Assembly (NCBI RefSeq): GCF_022539505.1 | Contig: NC_061509.1 | Location: 208,654,254-208,718,253 of the forward strand | Reading direction: 5' to 3' | Origin: Lolium rigidum | Lineage: Eukaryota > Streptophyta > Magnoliopsida > Poales > Poaceae | DNA: 64,000 bases | Shown here: positions 11,759 through 21,980 of the stretch, piece after piece | Numbering within the stretch: position 1 is the first letter of the stretch | Layout of the letters: every line of letters begins with the position of its first letter | The notes under the pieces: model-generated | What the model was told of the DNA's origin: nothing | Databases searched by the model: none | What the model saw: only the letters and a program-made list of their open reading frames with translations | Translations under genes and position numbers: made by a program

Positions 11759-11857
11759 CTGTACAAGTGTTTTGGACGGGCGTAGTATATGAAACTTGCT
11801 AGGCTAGACCACTGAACCTCCGACCTGCATGCAAGTGGTATGGTGATCTCCCACAGG

Positions 11858-12145
11858 CAAGGTTTTGGGTCCCGAATGAAAAAAAATCCCGAGGGGGGTC
11901 GAGATTGCCGGTTCCCGCGGTAACCGGAAAATCCCGACCGGTTACCGGACGAATTCGAAAATCAAAATTTGAATTCAAATTCCTCAGCAGGACAATTTAC
12001 AGAGGAATTTTGTTAAAATTCAAAAATTTCAGAAAAAGTCAAAAAATTCGGGATTTTTTGGCCGGTATACCGGTTTCCCGAGGGGGGTCGGGAAGTCCGG
12101 TTCCCGCCCGGTAACCAGAAATCCCGCCCGGTAACCAAATCCCTG
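11858..12145. mobile_element. hAT-type non-autonomous element / MITE (288 bp)
   Basis: The insert is flanked by an 8-bp direct repeat CCCACAGG (11850-11857 and 12146-12153), the target duplication size of hAT transposons. Its ends, CAAGGTTTTGGGT and (inverted) CAGGGATTTGGTT, match at 10 of 13 positions. Internally a motif with CCCGAGGGGGGTCG and CCGGTTCCCG occurs twice in direct orientation about 170 bp apart. Copy 2 of the duplicated segment lacks the insert (near 54870). It has no coding capacity. Confidence 0.7.
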
Positions 12146-12153
12146 CCCACAGG

Positions 12154-12996
12154 TACGTTTTGCTTGGACGTTTCGGCAATCATTTGTCCTACTTTTCAAA
12201 AGCAGTTTGATGAGCGTGTGCACATTCTATTGATCCATTCCCCAAACATTCCACGGCGAAATCTCGAACTTTTGCATAAATGTGGGGCGGCTCCGATAAT
12301 TATTTATGTGATTGTCATGATAATTGGTAGTACATGGGGCCACGGCCTCTTGAGTCTTGAATCATCCGTCCGCTAATGGCCAAACCATTACACGTCAAGA
12401 TCGATCTCGTAATGCAACGTGAAGAATTTACGTTTTGGTTACGCGCCAGAGCCCTTCCCTCCATGCATGTGGCTGGAGCCGAGCAGGCTTGCGGGGCCCG
12501 TGAGGCAGCGGAGCCGACTTGCCTGTGTACCCCCGTCCATTATCATTCCGCCTCCTGAAAAGCTCCATTCATCCGTCCTAATCACGAGATTAGGATGGTA
12601 ACCGAGAAACGTATTACAACGTACCTAGTGGACTTACTGGTGTCGTGCTGCGCTTGGACCTCGGCGAGGTATACGACGACTAGCGACGGAGCCGAAAGTG
12701 TAGAGAGATCACATGCTATGCGTGCATCGCACCAGCTTTGTAACGATGGTAACCCAGAAACGTACTAGTGGATTACTGGTGGCGTGCTTCGCTTGGACCT
12801 CGGTGAGGTCAGGTATGCAACCGTCGACGGAGCCGAAAGCTTTGCACCGATGGTGCCGATCTTTTTCCTCGGATCCTTAAACATGGCCGGCACGACCCGA
12901 CGGAGAACGAGATTAGCACGGCCCCGTGAGACCGACGGGTCGATCACAGCGCGCGATGGCAACCGTCCCCGGCCAGTTCCCATCACGATCAGGGTA
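12154..12996. other. non-coding remainder of duplicated segment copy 1
   Basis: No convincing gene is present. The part from about 12280 to 12690 is the one best conserved in copy 2 (63642-64000). Short open frames in it do not share codon-level conservation with copy 2, since indels break the frames. Confidence 0.5.
12590..12845 (+). repeat. 151-bp tandem duplication
   Basis: GATGGTAACCGAGAAACGTA (from 12594) recurs as GATGGTAACCCAGAAACGTA from 12745, and each is followed by TGGTG.CGTGC..CGCTTGGACCTCGG and by GACGGAGCCGAAAG. The offset is 151 bp. Only one unit is seen in copy 2 before the window ends. Confidence 0.75.
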
Positions 12997-13199
12997 TCTT
13001 CTATCTCTAAATAGTTGGTCCCATTTTCCTGGCTTCTCGCGCAGCCACGTCACCCCATTTTCTTTCGCACTGTGGTCGCGCATAGGGTCGTCGCGGATGG
13101 ATTCCTCTCGCATTTGACCGACATGAGCTAGATGATATGGGCTGTAAATCCGCTGGCCCGCTCGCAAATGGGCTAGACTGGCTGGTCGTTCGTCATAAA

Positions 13200-14000
13200 A
13201 AAAAAGGCAGCAGAAGCAATTCTATGAAACTTACTTCGTCTTCCTCCACCGCCGCCGCGACCGTCCGTCCTCCTCCCCATGAATGTACCACGCCTAGCAT
13301 CCTTCGGTTGGTGCCAGGCCGCTCCCCATCCTAATTTCTTCTTTATTTTTTCACAGTCCCTCAATATATCTTCCGAATCTTGCAGGTTGAGATCCGGATG
13401 GGATTCCGCATGATGTTCTGCGCCTTGACCCGATTCCAATGGATTATGTCCGCTGCTACCTCAGGTTCTTCCGATTTCTTTGGATTTCTTGGCTTCTCAG
13501 TCTGCTCGCTGGAGATTTCTTTCGGTTGACTTCTCAGTCAGCTGGCCATCATAGCCTCAACTGCCCACGGACACTCATTTCCAAATCCCAATCTTATTCA
13601 TATCCAGTGTCGAAGGATTGTGCTGCTGCCTAGGCAACTATTGCAAATCAACCCATGTACTCAAGTTTTGTCGCTACAAGGCATCTCTGACCGTGGTGTC
13701 GTTCACAGAGCAGCAACTATATCATACACAGACCTTTAGTTTTTTCTACACAAATTATCTAAGTATAATTTGTTAGTTATTGTTATAATATTTTAATCTT
13801 TCTTGCAGGATGCACACTTCTTATAGATAAATTCGTCCCGTTTGGACCTGTACCGTGCAAACTATCTTTGGAAGTCTTGAGAGATGAAGACGTTGAGTTA
13901 TCCGTGCCTTTTATTTGAATAGTGTATATGATTTAGAAGAAGCAACGGAAGGAACATTCATGGTAAATAAGACATGGGAAGTGAGATTCCTAAAAAAACT
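13200..14000 (+). other. gene-like non-coding or captured sequence inside the candidate Helitron
   Basis: A GC-rich start with CCGCCGCCGCGACC, then pyrimidine-rich tracts ending in CAG (TTTTCACAG near 13350, TTTCTTGCAG near 13807), look like exon and intron pieces. The best frame (13439-13633, 64 codons) has no recognised domain. Captured host fragments are usual in plant Helitrons, but I cannot name a donor gene. Confidence 0.3.
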
Positions 14001-14033
14001 CAGTAATGACTTTACTGCTACTTCCAGTTGTTT

Positions 14034-14583
14034 TTTTTTTTTTTCGATAAAGGGCGATTTCATTACTTAAAAGGTTTAAGCATTACACCCGGCCTCTGCA
14101 TAGCTGAGATGCACACAGCCGCAAACCAAAGGTATCAAGTTATAGAGAATCGACAAAGTAAACGACACAGGATAAATACTCAGGACGCAGCCCGGAAAAC
14201 TAAGAATCAGGAGGAGCAATTCTGCGATTATGCTGCCACCCATGTAGGGTAACAAAGTCCTTCGCCGTATCCTCCAACCGTGTACACACCTCCGTAAAGA
14301 GGCCGCGGTCCTCCGTACGCTGAAGTGACGACCACGAACGGAGCAAACTGGTGCACCGGTAGATAACCTGCAATAGAGTAACATTTTTGTTATTAAAAAC
14401 CTTGTCATTTCTACATAGCCAAAGCGACCAAATTACTGCAATCGCTCCCATCCTAATAAAAGTTTTATACCTATGATCTATCCCATTTAGCCAGTTGCCA
14501 AAAATATTGGCAACGCTACGTGGCGGATACAAGGTAGAACCCATTTGGATGATTGACCATATAGATTTGGCAAACCGACATTG
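14034..14583 (-). mobile_element. 5'-truncated LINE copy with 15-bp target duplication
   Basis: On the minus strand this insert ends in poly-A (poly-T from 14031 on the plus strand) and starts abruptly inside the LINE C-terminal domain, the normal result of incomplete reverse transcription. The flanking duplication TACTTCCAGTTGTTT occurs at 14019-14033 and 14584-14598. Its protein and 3' UTR match the LINE at 7889-10431. Confidence 0.9.
14200..14544 (-). pseudogene. LINE ORF2 C-terminal fragment (114 codons)
   Basis: The frame includes AVIWSLWLCRNDKVFNNKN and VIYRCTSLLRSWSSLQR, which match AVVWSLWLCRNDNVFNDKN and VIYRCTTILHSWSPLQR of the LINE at 9990-10170. It is the end of the zinc-binding RT-associated region. 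The RT itself is absent because of 5' truncation, so the fragment has no function. It is less damaged than the larger LINE copy, which suggests a younger insertion. Confidence 0.85.
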
Positions 14584-15962
14584 TACTTCCAGTTGTTTAT
14601 CTGATCTCTATTATGATTTGTTTTTCATTGTCACTTTGTCAGCCTTGCAGGTGCCTCGATCGGTCCATAATGCAGGCAACAACTAAAGGTGTATTTGTAT
14701 TCTATCGAATAACCGTGGTTCACTTAGTAGTCAGTATACTCCACAAGCAATCTCTCTTTCTTCCAGCAGCATAGGTTAGCAAGAAGATATACTGTAGTGT
14801 TTCACAGCTTCGCTTTTTGTTGTCCTATGTTTTTATTTCTGCACAATTATCAGCACATGTTTTTAATCCGATGGTATAGAACTACTGATCTTCTCCATGC
14901 CTTATACTTCTATTATTTCGCACAGCCTTTTGCATGATACCGGTGATCTTATAATGCGTCCTACCTTGCTGCAGGGCTATTGCTATGGTAAATTGGATTG
15001 ATCATTTCATTATTACCTGTAAAATATACTTAATGTTATTTTTCTTTTTTTTCACCTCAAGATGCATATAAAGTTCTTGAATGCTTCTTCTGTCAACTTT
15101 GTGCAATATTGTTCATGCCATCCCTGGGAACGATCCATTCCCTTTTGTCCCTTGATTTTTGTTTGGCTTCAGACAACACATGACACCCCAATCTTAGTAC
15201 CAACTTGACTGAGTTAAAAAAGGTTAGCACACATGTATACTGGGCATGACGCATTGGGTCAAAAACTCATGTCAGAGGCTATTTCTTCCCAGGTTTCTAA
15301 ACACATGATTTTGCGATCATTCCCATACAAATCAACTAGGCATGCGTCTGTAAAAACATTAACTAGGTATGCTAGGTCCCATCTTTATAGTCTATGTATA
15401 CTAACCCATATATATTTATTTATGACATTGCTGCTTTTAGGTCTGCAACAAGTTATGTAATCTTACGAAATTCAGTTTTCATTGGTTTACTGGCTCATAA
15501 ATGTGTTTTTTCATGTAGAATTTTTTCTACTGAACCTACGGTGATGTGATTTCAGAAAGTAAAGTGCAGAAATTTGGTGAACATGGTAAACTATCTGATT
15601 TTCGACATAAGGGCGTCAGATTCCGCATGATTTGGGCTCATTAGACATAAACAACTTACATTGGTAGCTACTCCAATTTCTGCAATTGTTTTCTAAAATT
15701 AGTTCTGAACTCCGTCATCATTCAGATGTGTGCTATGTTCTTTATCTTGAGAGCTATCTATCATTCCCCACTTCTATATGTCTTAATTTGGTTCAGACAA
15801 GCCTTTATGGATCTCAAAACATGCTTCTTTCATCTGTAACATCTCAAGTAAATTTGGAACTATTATTGGCAGTTTCATGTGCCTGCTCTAAAATGTGTCA
15901 CTCAATATTTGACCTCAACCATTGATTTGTTTCCCGCCGCAACGCGCGGGGTATCATCTAGT

Positions 15963-17614
15963 ACCGTATAGTGTCTCATCACGCTTTGCATGCTCCATTA
16001 TACCCTGTACAATACATCCTCCATTATACAAAATAAAAAGACCGAGGCTTTATGTAGTCCCTCCGGATTCAACAAGCGTGTACCATGTACATATATAGTT
16101 TAAGAAAAAAAAATTAACCACAATTAATCTTCTCATAAAAATATAAATTATACCATGTTACTACCCCTCCGGCCCTAAACTACATGTCATAACCTCAGTT
16201 GCAACTGAAAAGAATCAAGTTGTAATCTAACTTGCAACTTATATATGCAAGTGTCACAATGCTAATGAATGGTGTAGAACTTTTTTTTTGGACATGAAAT
16301 GGTGTAGAACTTGATTGAGAATTAAAAGATTGTTTGATTTAAAAGGTTTCCAAAAAACTTGTATAGGAATCTTGCCCAAAGAAAATTTTCTTATAACTAT
16401 AGGATTTATAGGAAGAGATTAGACCTTTAAAAAAAATTATGTGTCTATGACAACTAGAATCTCTACAAACTTTGCTTGTGTTTTTTGTAGTGCAATTAAA
16501 CAACTTCTGGAACTAATTGTTGAGTTTCATATTCTTGCAGAATTTCACATGCCGTAGCATACAATTTTTGTGCCTATTCTATTCCTTATTTTAGAAATCT
16601 TTTGAATCAAACCTGTCCTAACTTAATTCTCAGCTAGTTAAGAAATAGGAAATCCCAACAAAAAACGTCTTACTTTTTCTCCGTTCTGAATAAGTTATGT
16701 AGATTTATATAGATATGGATGTATGTAAAACAATATTTTTACAAATGGTCTAAATCCTCGTTCAAAAACATATGCGCGTGACGCACGGATGCAGCAACCG
16801 CACATGTGTACAGTACTTGAGAAGCACGTGCTGTCCAGTAGGCTGAGTATTATCACTGCATCCTGAGAAGTGAGAAGCGGCTAGTCCTGCGGAAATCTGT
16901 TTTGGGTCTCAGGTCCAGATGATCATATTATCTCCACCATCAAGCTTTCTCGTGATCCCTGCTGGTCCCACGTATTCTAGTGTGTATTCACGTATATAGT
17001 CCCTCATTGAACAGTGCATGGTCTCACATGCTCAGCACCTGTCTTGTTCCAGTCGACCGTTTGAGCCCAAACAGACCATGACGTGCACACTTTTCTTGTA
17101 CCGTGTACAAGACCTTCACCCTCATGTAACTTTTTGCTAAACAAAACAAAAACATCTATATCTGAGGTAAAATGCAAAAATATAGTTAACAAACATACGA
17201 GCTCGGTTAAGTTGTAGTACCTCCTCTCCCCACAAACCAGTCCAAATCGATCGCCACACAAGACTGTCAAAGCAATGGTGTTGCTCTGCTCGCGTTGGAA
17301 GCCATCTTAGGTTTTTTGGAAAGTGATGAAGTTTATGAACTGTCTATGCTGCACATTGCCTCCCCCCTCCCCATTGACTGTCTTTTTATACAGAGGTACA
17401 ACTCACTATGGACATACGAGTTTCGCCTCGCCGCTTGCATTATGTTTTGACATTGCGTTGTAGATGGGGTAGACCTGTAGATGATAACACATTTAGGCTT
17501 TTTGGCTTTTGTTAAGTGCCGCCTAGAAATTCAAATTGGTGGATAGGTGTTGGTTCCTTTTCATCACGTGTACACTCATGAATCAGACTGTGGTAGTTCT
17601 TCAAGCTATTTTTC
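15963..17614. other. AT-rich intergenic sequence, no gene seen
   Basis: No frame of interest is present. Short Stowaway-like termini occur (TAGTCCCTCCGG near 16059, CTACCCCTCCGG near 16162, TTTCTCCGTTCTGAATA near 16677), but I cannot pair them into a complete element. The segment 16895-16945 resembles the inverse of 20900-20960. Confidence 0.45.
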
Positions 17615-17617
17615 TTA

Positions 17618-18480
17618 AGACATATCCAACGGGACGACGCAAAATGGACACTCGAAAGTGGACGCGCGCGTTCATTTGCGTCGACACAAATGGTCGAATT
17701 CAATCGCGCGTTCGTTTGCCCCGGAAGTGCCCCCAGATGCAATTTTTTTCGTTTTTTGCACTGTTTGAAGAGAAACATAATTTAAATAGTGAATAGGGGA
17801 AAATAAAGAAACTAAATTAAAAAGCGCACTGCTACCCTAACCTACTGCTCGTCCTCGTTGTTGATCACGATGAAATCTGGCATTGGCCACGGCCAGTTGG
17901 CAGCCGGCGGAGCATACTGCGGTGCTGAACGACGGAGGTGGAGGTGGAGCAGCCCACGGGTTGAACGACGGAGGTGGATGCGGTGGCGGGTACGGGGCCG
18001 AGTTCTGCAACGCTTGTTGGGGGGCCTTATCTTCCGTGAGGCGCTACGACATGATGTCGGTGCCGTACCGGGGCAGCAGCGGAAGCACCGGTCGGTCCAC
18101 CTCCGACACGAGGACGCCGAGCCGCGCAAACTCATCATCGGCCATCGTGTCTAGCAACTGGAACTCGCGGCCCTCCGCCATGGCCTCCGCCGAGCTCCCG
18201 CAGGTGAGAGTCTGCGTCGTCGTCATCATTGCCATCACTGCGCGGCCGAAGCGCCGGCAGCATCGAGCTGCACGAGCCTGCGGGGGGCGCATCGGCTTCT
18301 CCTTCGCGCGCCTCCTCACGCGCTGCCCGGCGCGCAAACGCACGCGGCCACTTGCGTGCCGCCCGCTTCCAAGCTCCGTCGGAGCGCGCCCGCCTCGCGC
18401 GGTCCGTCTCCGACCGCACACCCAGCAAACGCGGTGCCGACTTCCCGCCGCCGATTCGGCCCCCTCCCCTACCGTATATT
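17618..18480 (-). mobile_element. PIF/Harbinger-type remnant with part of an accessory ORF
   Basis: The left end TTA + AGACATATCCAACGGGACGACGCAAA (split here over 17615-17643) resembles the Harbinger ends near 55951 and 58030 (CATCTCCAA.GGGGC.ACGCA). A GC-rich stretch follows whose minus strand reads, across frameshifts, FARLGVLVSEVDRPVLPLLP and later WPWPMPDFIVINNEDEQ at its end (17842). I take this as a piece of an element-encoded accessory protein, by position only. No matching right end was found, so the element is truncated. Confidence 0.45.
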
Positions 18481-18489
18481 ACACATATA

Positions 18490-18910
18490 CATAGCACAAA
18501 TTAACCATGGCTAGTTATCGCACGGGCTAGTTACATAACAGTATATTACATTCTATGTCACAAAACATGTATTTTCTATATTTTGAAAATAGCATGGTCG
18601 ACTTGTAAAAATATTGAATCTAGAATTAAAATTGTACACCTGGTAATAGTTCCACCTGCATACTGCATACGATGGAAGTAAAAAAACTTTGATTCACATG
18701 GACAAGGGCAGAAATTAGAATAGAAATATCATTTGATTTCGTTAGAGAATTAAGAAGTAAAAGAGCTTCGCCAATGAATTTAGTGGAACACAAAAAATGC
18801 GAGAAAAAATGTAATCATTTATTTCCAAAAAAATTAATAGATGGTAAAACATATTCTATTGAGTATCCACATCTATCCCTTTCCTTTTTTTATTTTAGTT
18901 TGTGTTTGAG
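18490..18910. other. AT-rich spacer, nothing recognised
   Basis: Short spacer with no open frame of note and no clear repeat ends. It ends in the pyrimidine-rich target site of the next retroposon. Confidence 0.5.
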
Positions 18911-18925
18911 CCCTCCTTTTATTTT

Positions 18926-20486
18926 ATTTTTTTGAAACGAGGCAAAAGACTTGCCATTTTCATTAATAAAGAAGAAGTACAGAATTTGGCCAGTTTATTA
19001 GCGGAAAACCGGCCGAAAACCGAAACAAGTGCCCCGTCGACCGTCATGGAGCACGACCGCCGCAGGGACACGAGCCACTCGGCAACCCACACAAGATACA
19101 CAGGCCGCCGAAGCGAGAAGTCATCGTGGTTGGCCTTCAACGTCATCGTCATCACTCTGCAGCCGACTCCGACTTCACCGAAGAACCAACCACCAAGACC
19201 TCGCCGAAGCGGCACCGTGAAGCTCAAGCCGGCCAACGCCAAACAAGCGACTCCTCGTGAAGCAACAGACAGCTCCGACTCTGAGGACGAGCTCTGAAGA
19301 GGATAAGCGCAAGACCTGCACCGAGGAAGATCATTGCCAAAGGGCCACCCTGCAGGTCATCGTACGCTGCACAAATGAAGACTCTCGACAAACTATAGCA
19401 GCTCCGACTCCACCGCAAGCGAAGCACAAGACGAAGAAACTCGGACGCTCGCCGAAGCCAAGGTCTTGACGCTACCAAACCATCGCTCAACACCGCCATC
19501 GTTGCCACACAAGCCACCACACGGACCTCACACATCGCCGGCCACCCGCCGCGATGCCGTGCGAGTCCAGCCTCGGAAAGCACGCCGGGGAACAAAGTCT
19601 TCAAGACGACGCCCCCAAGAGGGAAGCGACGTGGATCGACGCCGTCGTCCGGCCCTCGCACAACACGGCCAAGGCTTTCGCCCGAAAACTATGCTCCGGG
19701 AGCGGAGGAGGTCGAAGGCTCCATGAAGGCCCCCAAGAGGATAGCGACATCCGCAGCTGCCGCGCCATCAGCTTTCGCTCGGAGCAGCCGAACCTCCGCA
19801 CTCCCACGTTGCCGAACGGAGATGAGGGAGACCCACAACGCCGCCGGCCTGCGAACCACTGGCACAAGCACCTCCCACGCGGCGACGACGCCACACCACG
19901 TAGGACCACCAACCTCACCGCCGGCAGGGAACCGACGGGCCGGATCGAACCGAGCCCGCCACGGCCGGATCCGGCACCTCGGGAAGCCGCCGCGACGAGC
20001 AACCAGCAGCAACCCGCCGACCACCACCCGCAGAGGAAGAAGCAGGGAGAGGGGCCGCCACCCCGCCCACCCTCGCCGGACCGCGAGCAGGGAGCCGCCG
20101 CCGTCGCCGCCACATCCGGGAGGAGCCGGAGCTCCGCCCGCCGTGCTGCTTCGGACCACCGGGGGCGGAGGGGGGCCGAGCTAGGCCGCTGCCACGCCGG
20201 CCGAGCCGCCGAGGCCGAGCTAGGCCGCCGCCACGCCGGCGAGCCGCCGAGGCCGAGCCATCTCCCACCACCGCGGGCTCCCGCCGCAACCGAGGCCGTC
20301 GCGCGCGAGAGGGACCCCGCCGCCGCCGTCCTCCAGCGCGGGCTTTGCCCGGTGGACTCCTCCGGCGGCGGAGGGAGGGAGCAGGGGAGGGGGGGGCCGG
20401 CGGCGGCGCTAGCTAGGGTTCCCCCGAGCCGCCCAGGGAGGACGACGCGGGGGTCGTGTTTTTATTTTGTTGAATGTTATTGCAGT
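18926..20486 (-). mobile_element. GC-rich LINE-like non-autonomous retroposon 2
   Basis: The insert reads on the minus strand from a GC-rich start (about 20450, ACCCTAGCTAGCGCC) to a poly-A tail (poly-T at about 18926-18933). A 15-bp target duplication, CCCTCCTTTTATTTT, is at 18911-18925 and 20487-20501. The 3' end AATGGCAAGTCTTTTGCC is followed by the A-run. No RT or endonuclease motif is visible; the long GC-rich frames on both strands come from biased composition. It resembles the inserts at 10886-11758 and 54206-54775 in architecture, not clearly in sequence. Confidence 0.75.
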
Positions 20487-20501
20487 CCCTCCTTTTATTT
20501 T

Positions 20502-21696
20502 TATCAAAACACAAATTGATTGTCCTTTAAACTTAGAAAATATTGATAGTTCTTTAAAATCAATTGAGCATTTGGCGGCTAACAATATGAACAATGTACA
20601 CTCACTATGAAAACAGACTGATACCTGGGCTTCCGAAGAAACAACAAGAACTCACGCGAGAGAAAATCCTGGACCAACAGTGCAAGCGGAAGAGCATTTT
20701 CCTGTACCTTTTTGTATTCCTGTACTACCGGCACACGAAAATCATCGTCAGATGCGTGGACGGAAGCCACAACTGTCGCATTAAATCCGCTACGTATGTC
20801 AAGGATTGTACAAACAGTGCCACGGTATTGCATTTTCTGCGCGACAGAAACAACTGCCAACGTCTGACACACACAGATCTCAACTACGAATTCCATGGTA
20901 CAGATAATATGACCATCTGGTCCTGAGAGCCAAAACGCCACCTCCCTAGTCCTGTTCATAGTGTACTTCCTATTAAAATGGAAGCTCCGAGCAAGCGCCA
21001 AACGGTGGCCCAACGGCAGTAGAAACCCCGTGGCCTGTCGATCTGGTCATCATAGCCACCTCCAATTTGGTGACCTTCTCCCATGCATATAATTCCAGGA
21101 TTGCTATCCGATTGTCGACATAGGAAGACGACGCGAGCAGGAAGAGGAAGAGACAAAACCTCTCCTGAAAACAGCAGCCTCGTCCTGCATGGGCGCGTCT
21201 GCATCACCACCGTCAGTCAAGGGCCCCACCGTATGCGTTCTCTACAGTTTTCCAGTTGAACAAAACACGCCACAGGTTCGCTTATCAGCGCCTTGCGCCC
21301 TTGCCGATGCGCGCACTCGTGACGTTCTGCCTACACGTCGCCCTCTTTCTCGGTAAAAATGGACAAGGGTGTAGGTGAAAGTGGAGTATTCTTATCATGG
21401 CCGCCGCCCATGACTGGTTAATTACTGTAGAATCTACTACTCCTTGGGGCAGGTGAAAGTGGAGTAGCACAACCTGAGAGCCGTGCGTTCTTTTATTGTC
21501 ACTAGTCAAGCGACTAGGCAGAAAGGGAGGACACGCACGAACGACCGACGTGATGCGGGATCGGGGAAAAGGGCGAGTGATCTGTCCTGCATCTGCGTGC
21601 ACCGAACCTCCCCATCTTTTTTGTTTGTGGAAGCATACACAGAGGGTCCAGTTCATTCTCGTGTCAGCTCCATGGAGTAGGATATCATTTCATGCT
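20502..21696 (+). other. non-coding flank, start of duplicated-segment copy 2
   Basis: No gene is recognised. The last 100 bases (CTCGTGTCAGCTCCATGGAG and neighbours) match copy 1 near 10490. The block 21320-21420 (CTCGGTAAAAATGGACAAGG; GTGAAAGTGGAGTAT) also matches two places further right, 55090-55130 and 58248-58300, implying an additional local duplication. Confidence 0.5.
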
Positions 21697-21980
21697 TCTA
21701 AGTAAGAACTAATTACACTTCTAGCGCCTTTAACAATTTGTTCATTATGCATGATTTGGTCCTACATCTTGCGAAATATATGAAGCAACTGTTCTACAAC
21801 TTGCAATCATGTGAAGCCTGGGGATTTGAACTCATGACAGGATGCTGGTCAAACTTTGGGTTGCCACTAGACCATGCGCACCTTCATGCATTACTTACGT
21901 ATGATCCTACTCTATGAACTGAAGTCTAATCTATTTTTTTTATAACATGTGAGTTTAATTTAAATTTTGCATCTGCTATT

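Larger units (their letters stand above)
10440..12996 (+). repeat. duplicated host segment, copy 1 (interrupted by small insertions)
   Basis: Several blocks here align in the same order with blocks at 21600-21700, 53925-54195, 54786-54960 and 63640-64000. Examples are the block at 10485-10580, the GATTCCTTTTC...GCTAAGTAAGGAAA block at about 10805-10870, GTGGTA..GTGATCTCCC near 11835-11850, and the long block 12340-12690 that matches 63675-64000 at roughly 85-90% by eye. Between blocks, copy 1 carries a retroposon and a hAT-type MITE. No convincing host gene is visible in it. Confidence 0.75.
12997..15961 (+). mobile_element. candidate non-autonomous Helitron
   Basis: The 3' end has the two Helitron hallmarks: a short GC hairpin (CCCGC 15933-15937 with GCGGG 15946-15950) about 11 bases before a terminal CTAG followed by T (15958-15962). 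The left end is less certain; TCTTCTATCTCTAAATAG from 12997 begins with the required TC and follows an A. No terminal inverted repeats or target duplication are expected or seen. There is no Rep/helicase frame, so it would be non-autonomous. It contains gene-like, intron-like sequence (see 13200-14000), and a LINE has inserted at 14034-14583. Confidence 0.55.

Noticed and set aside
13439..13633. Possible small host protein gene
   Set aside because: 64 codons, no domain, inside a candidate Helitron, with stops in surrounding sequence; kept only as part of the gene-like region.
16058..16760. Complete Stowaway MITEs
   Set aside because: Single termini with CTCCG-type sequence are visible, but no inverted partner or TA duplication could be paired.
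17842..18497. GC-rich frames as a host gene
   Set aside because: They lie next to a Harbinger-type end, are broken by frameshifts and have no intact start; treated as element remnant.
19554..20519. 321-codon plus-strand GC-rich frame and overlapping frames on both strands
   Set aside because: Open frames on both strands in several phases reflect GC bias in a minus-strand retroposon; Pro/Arg/Ala-rich low complexity with no domain.
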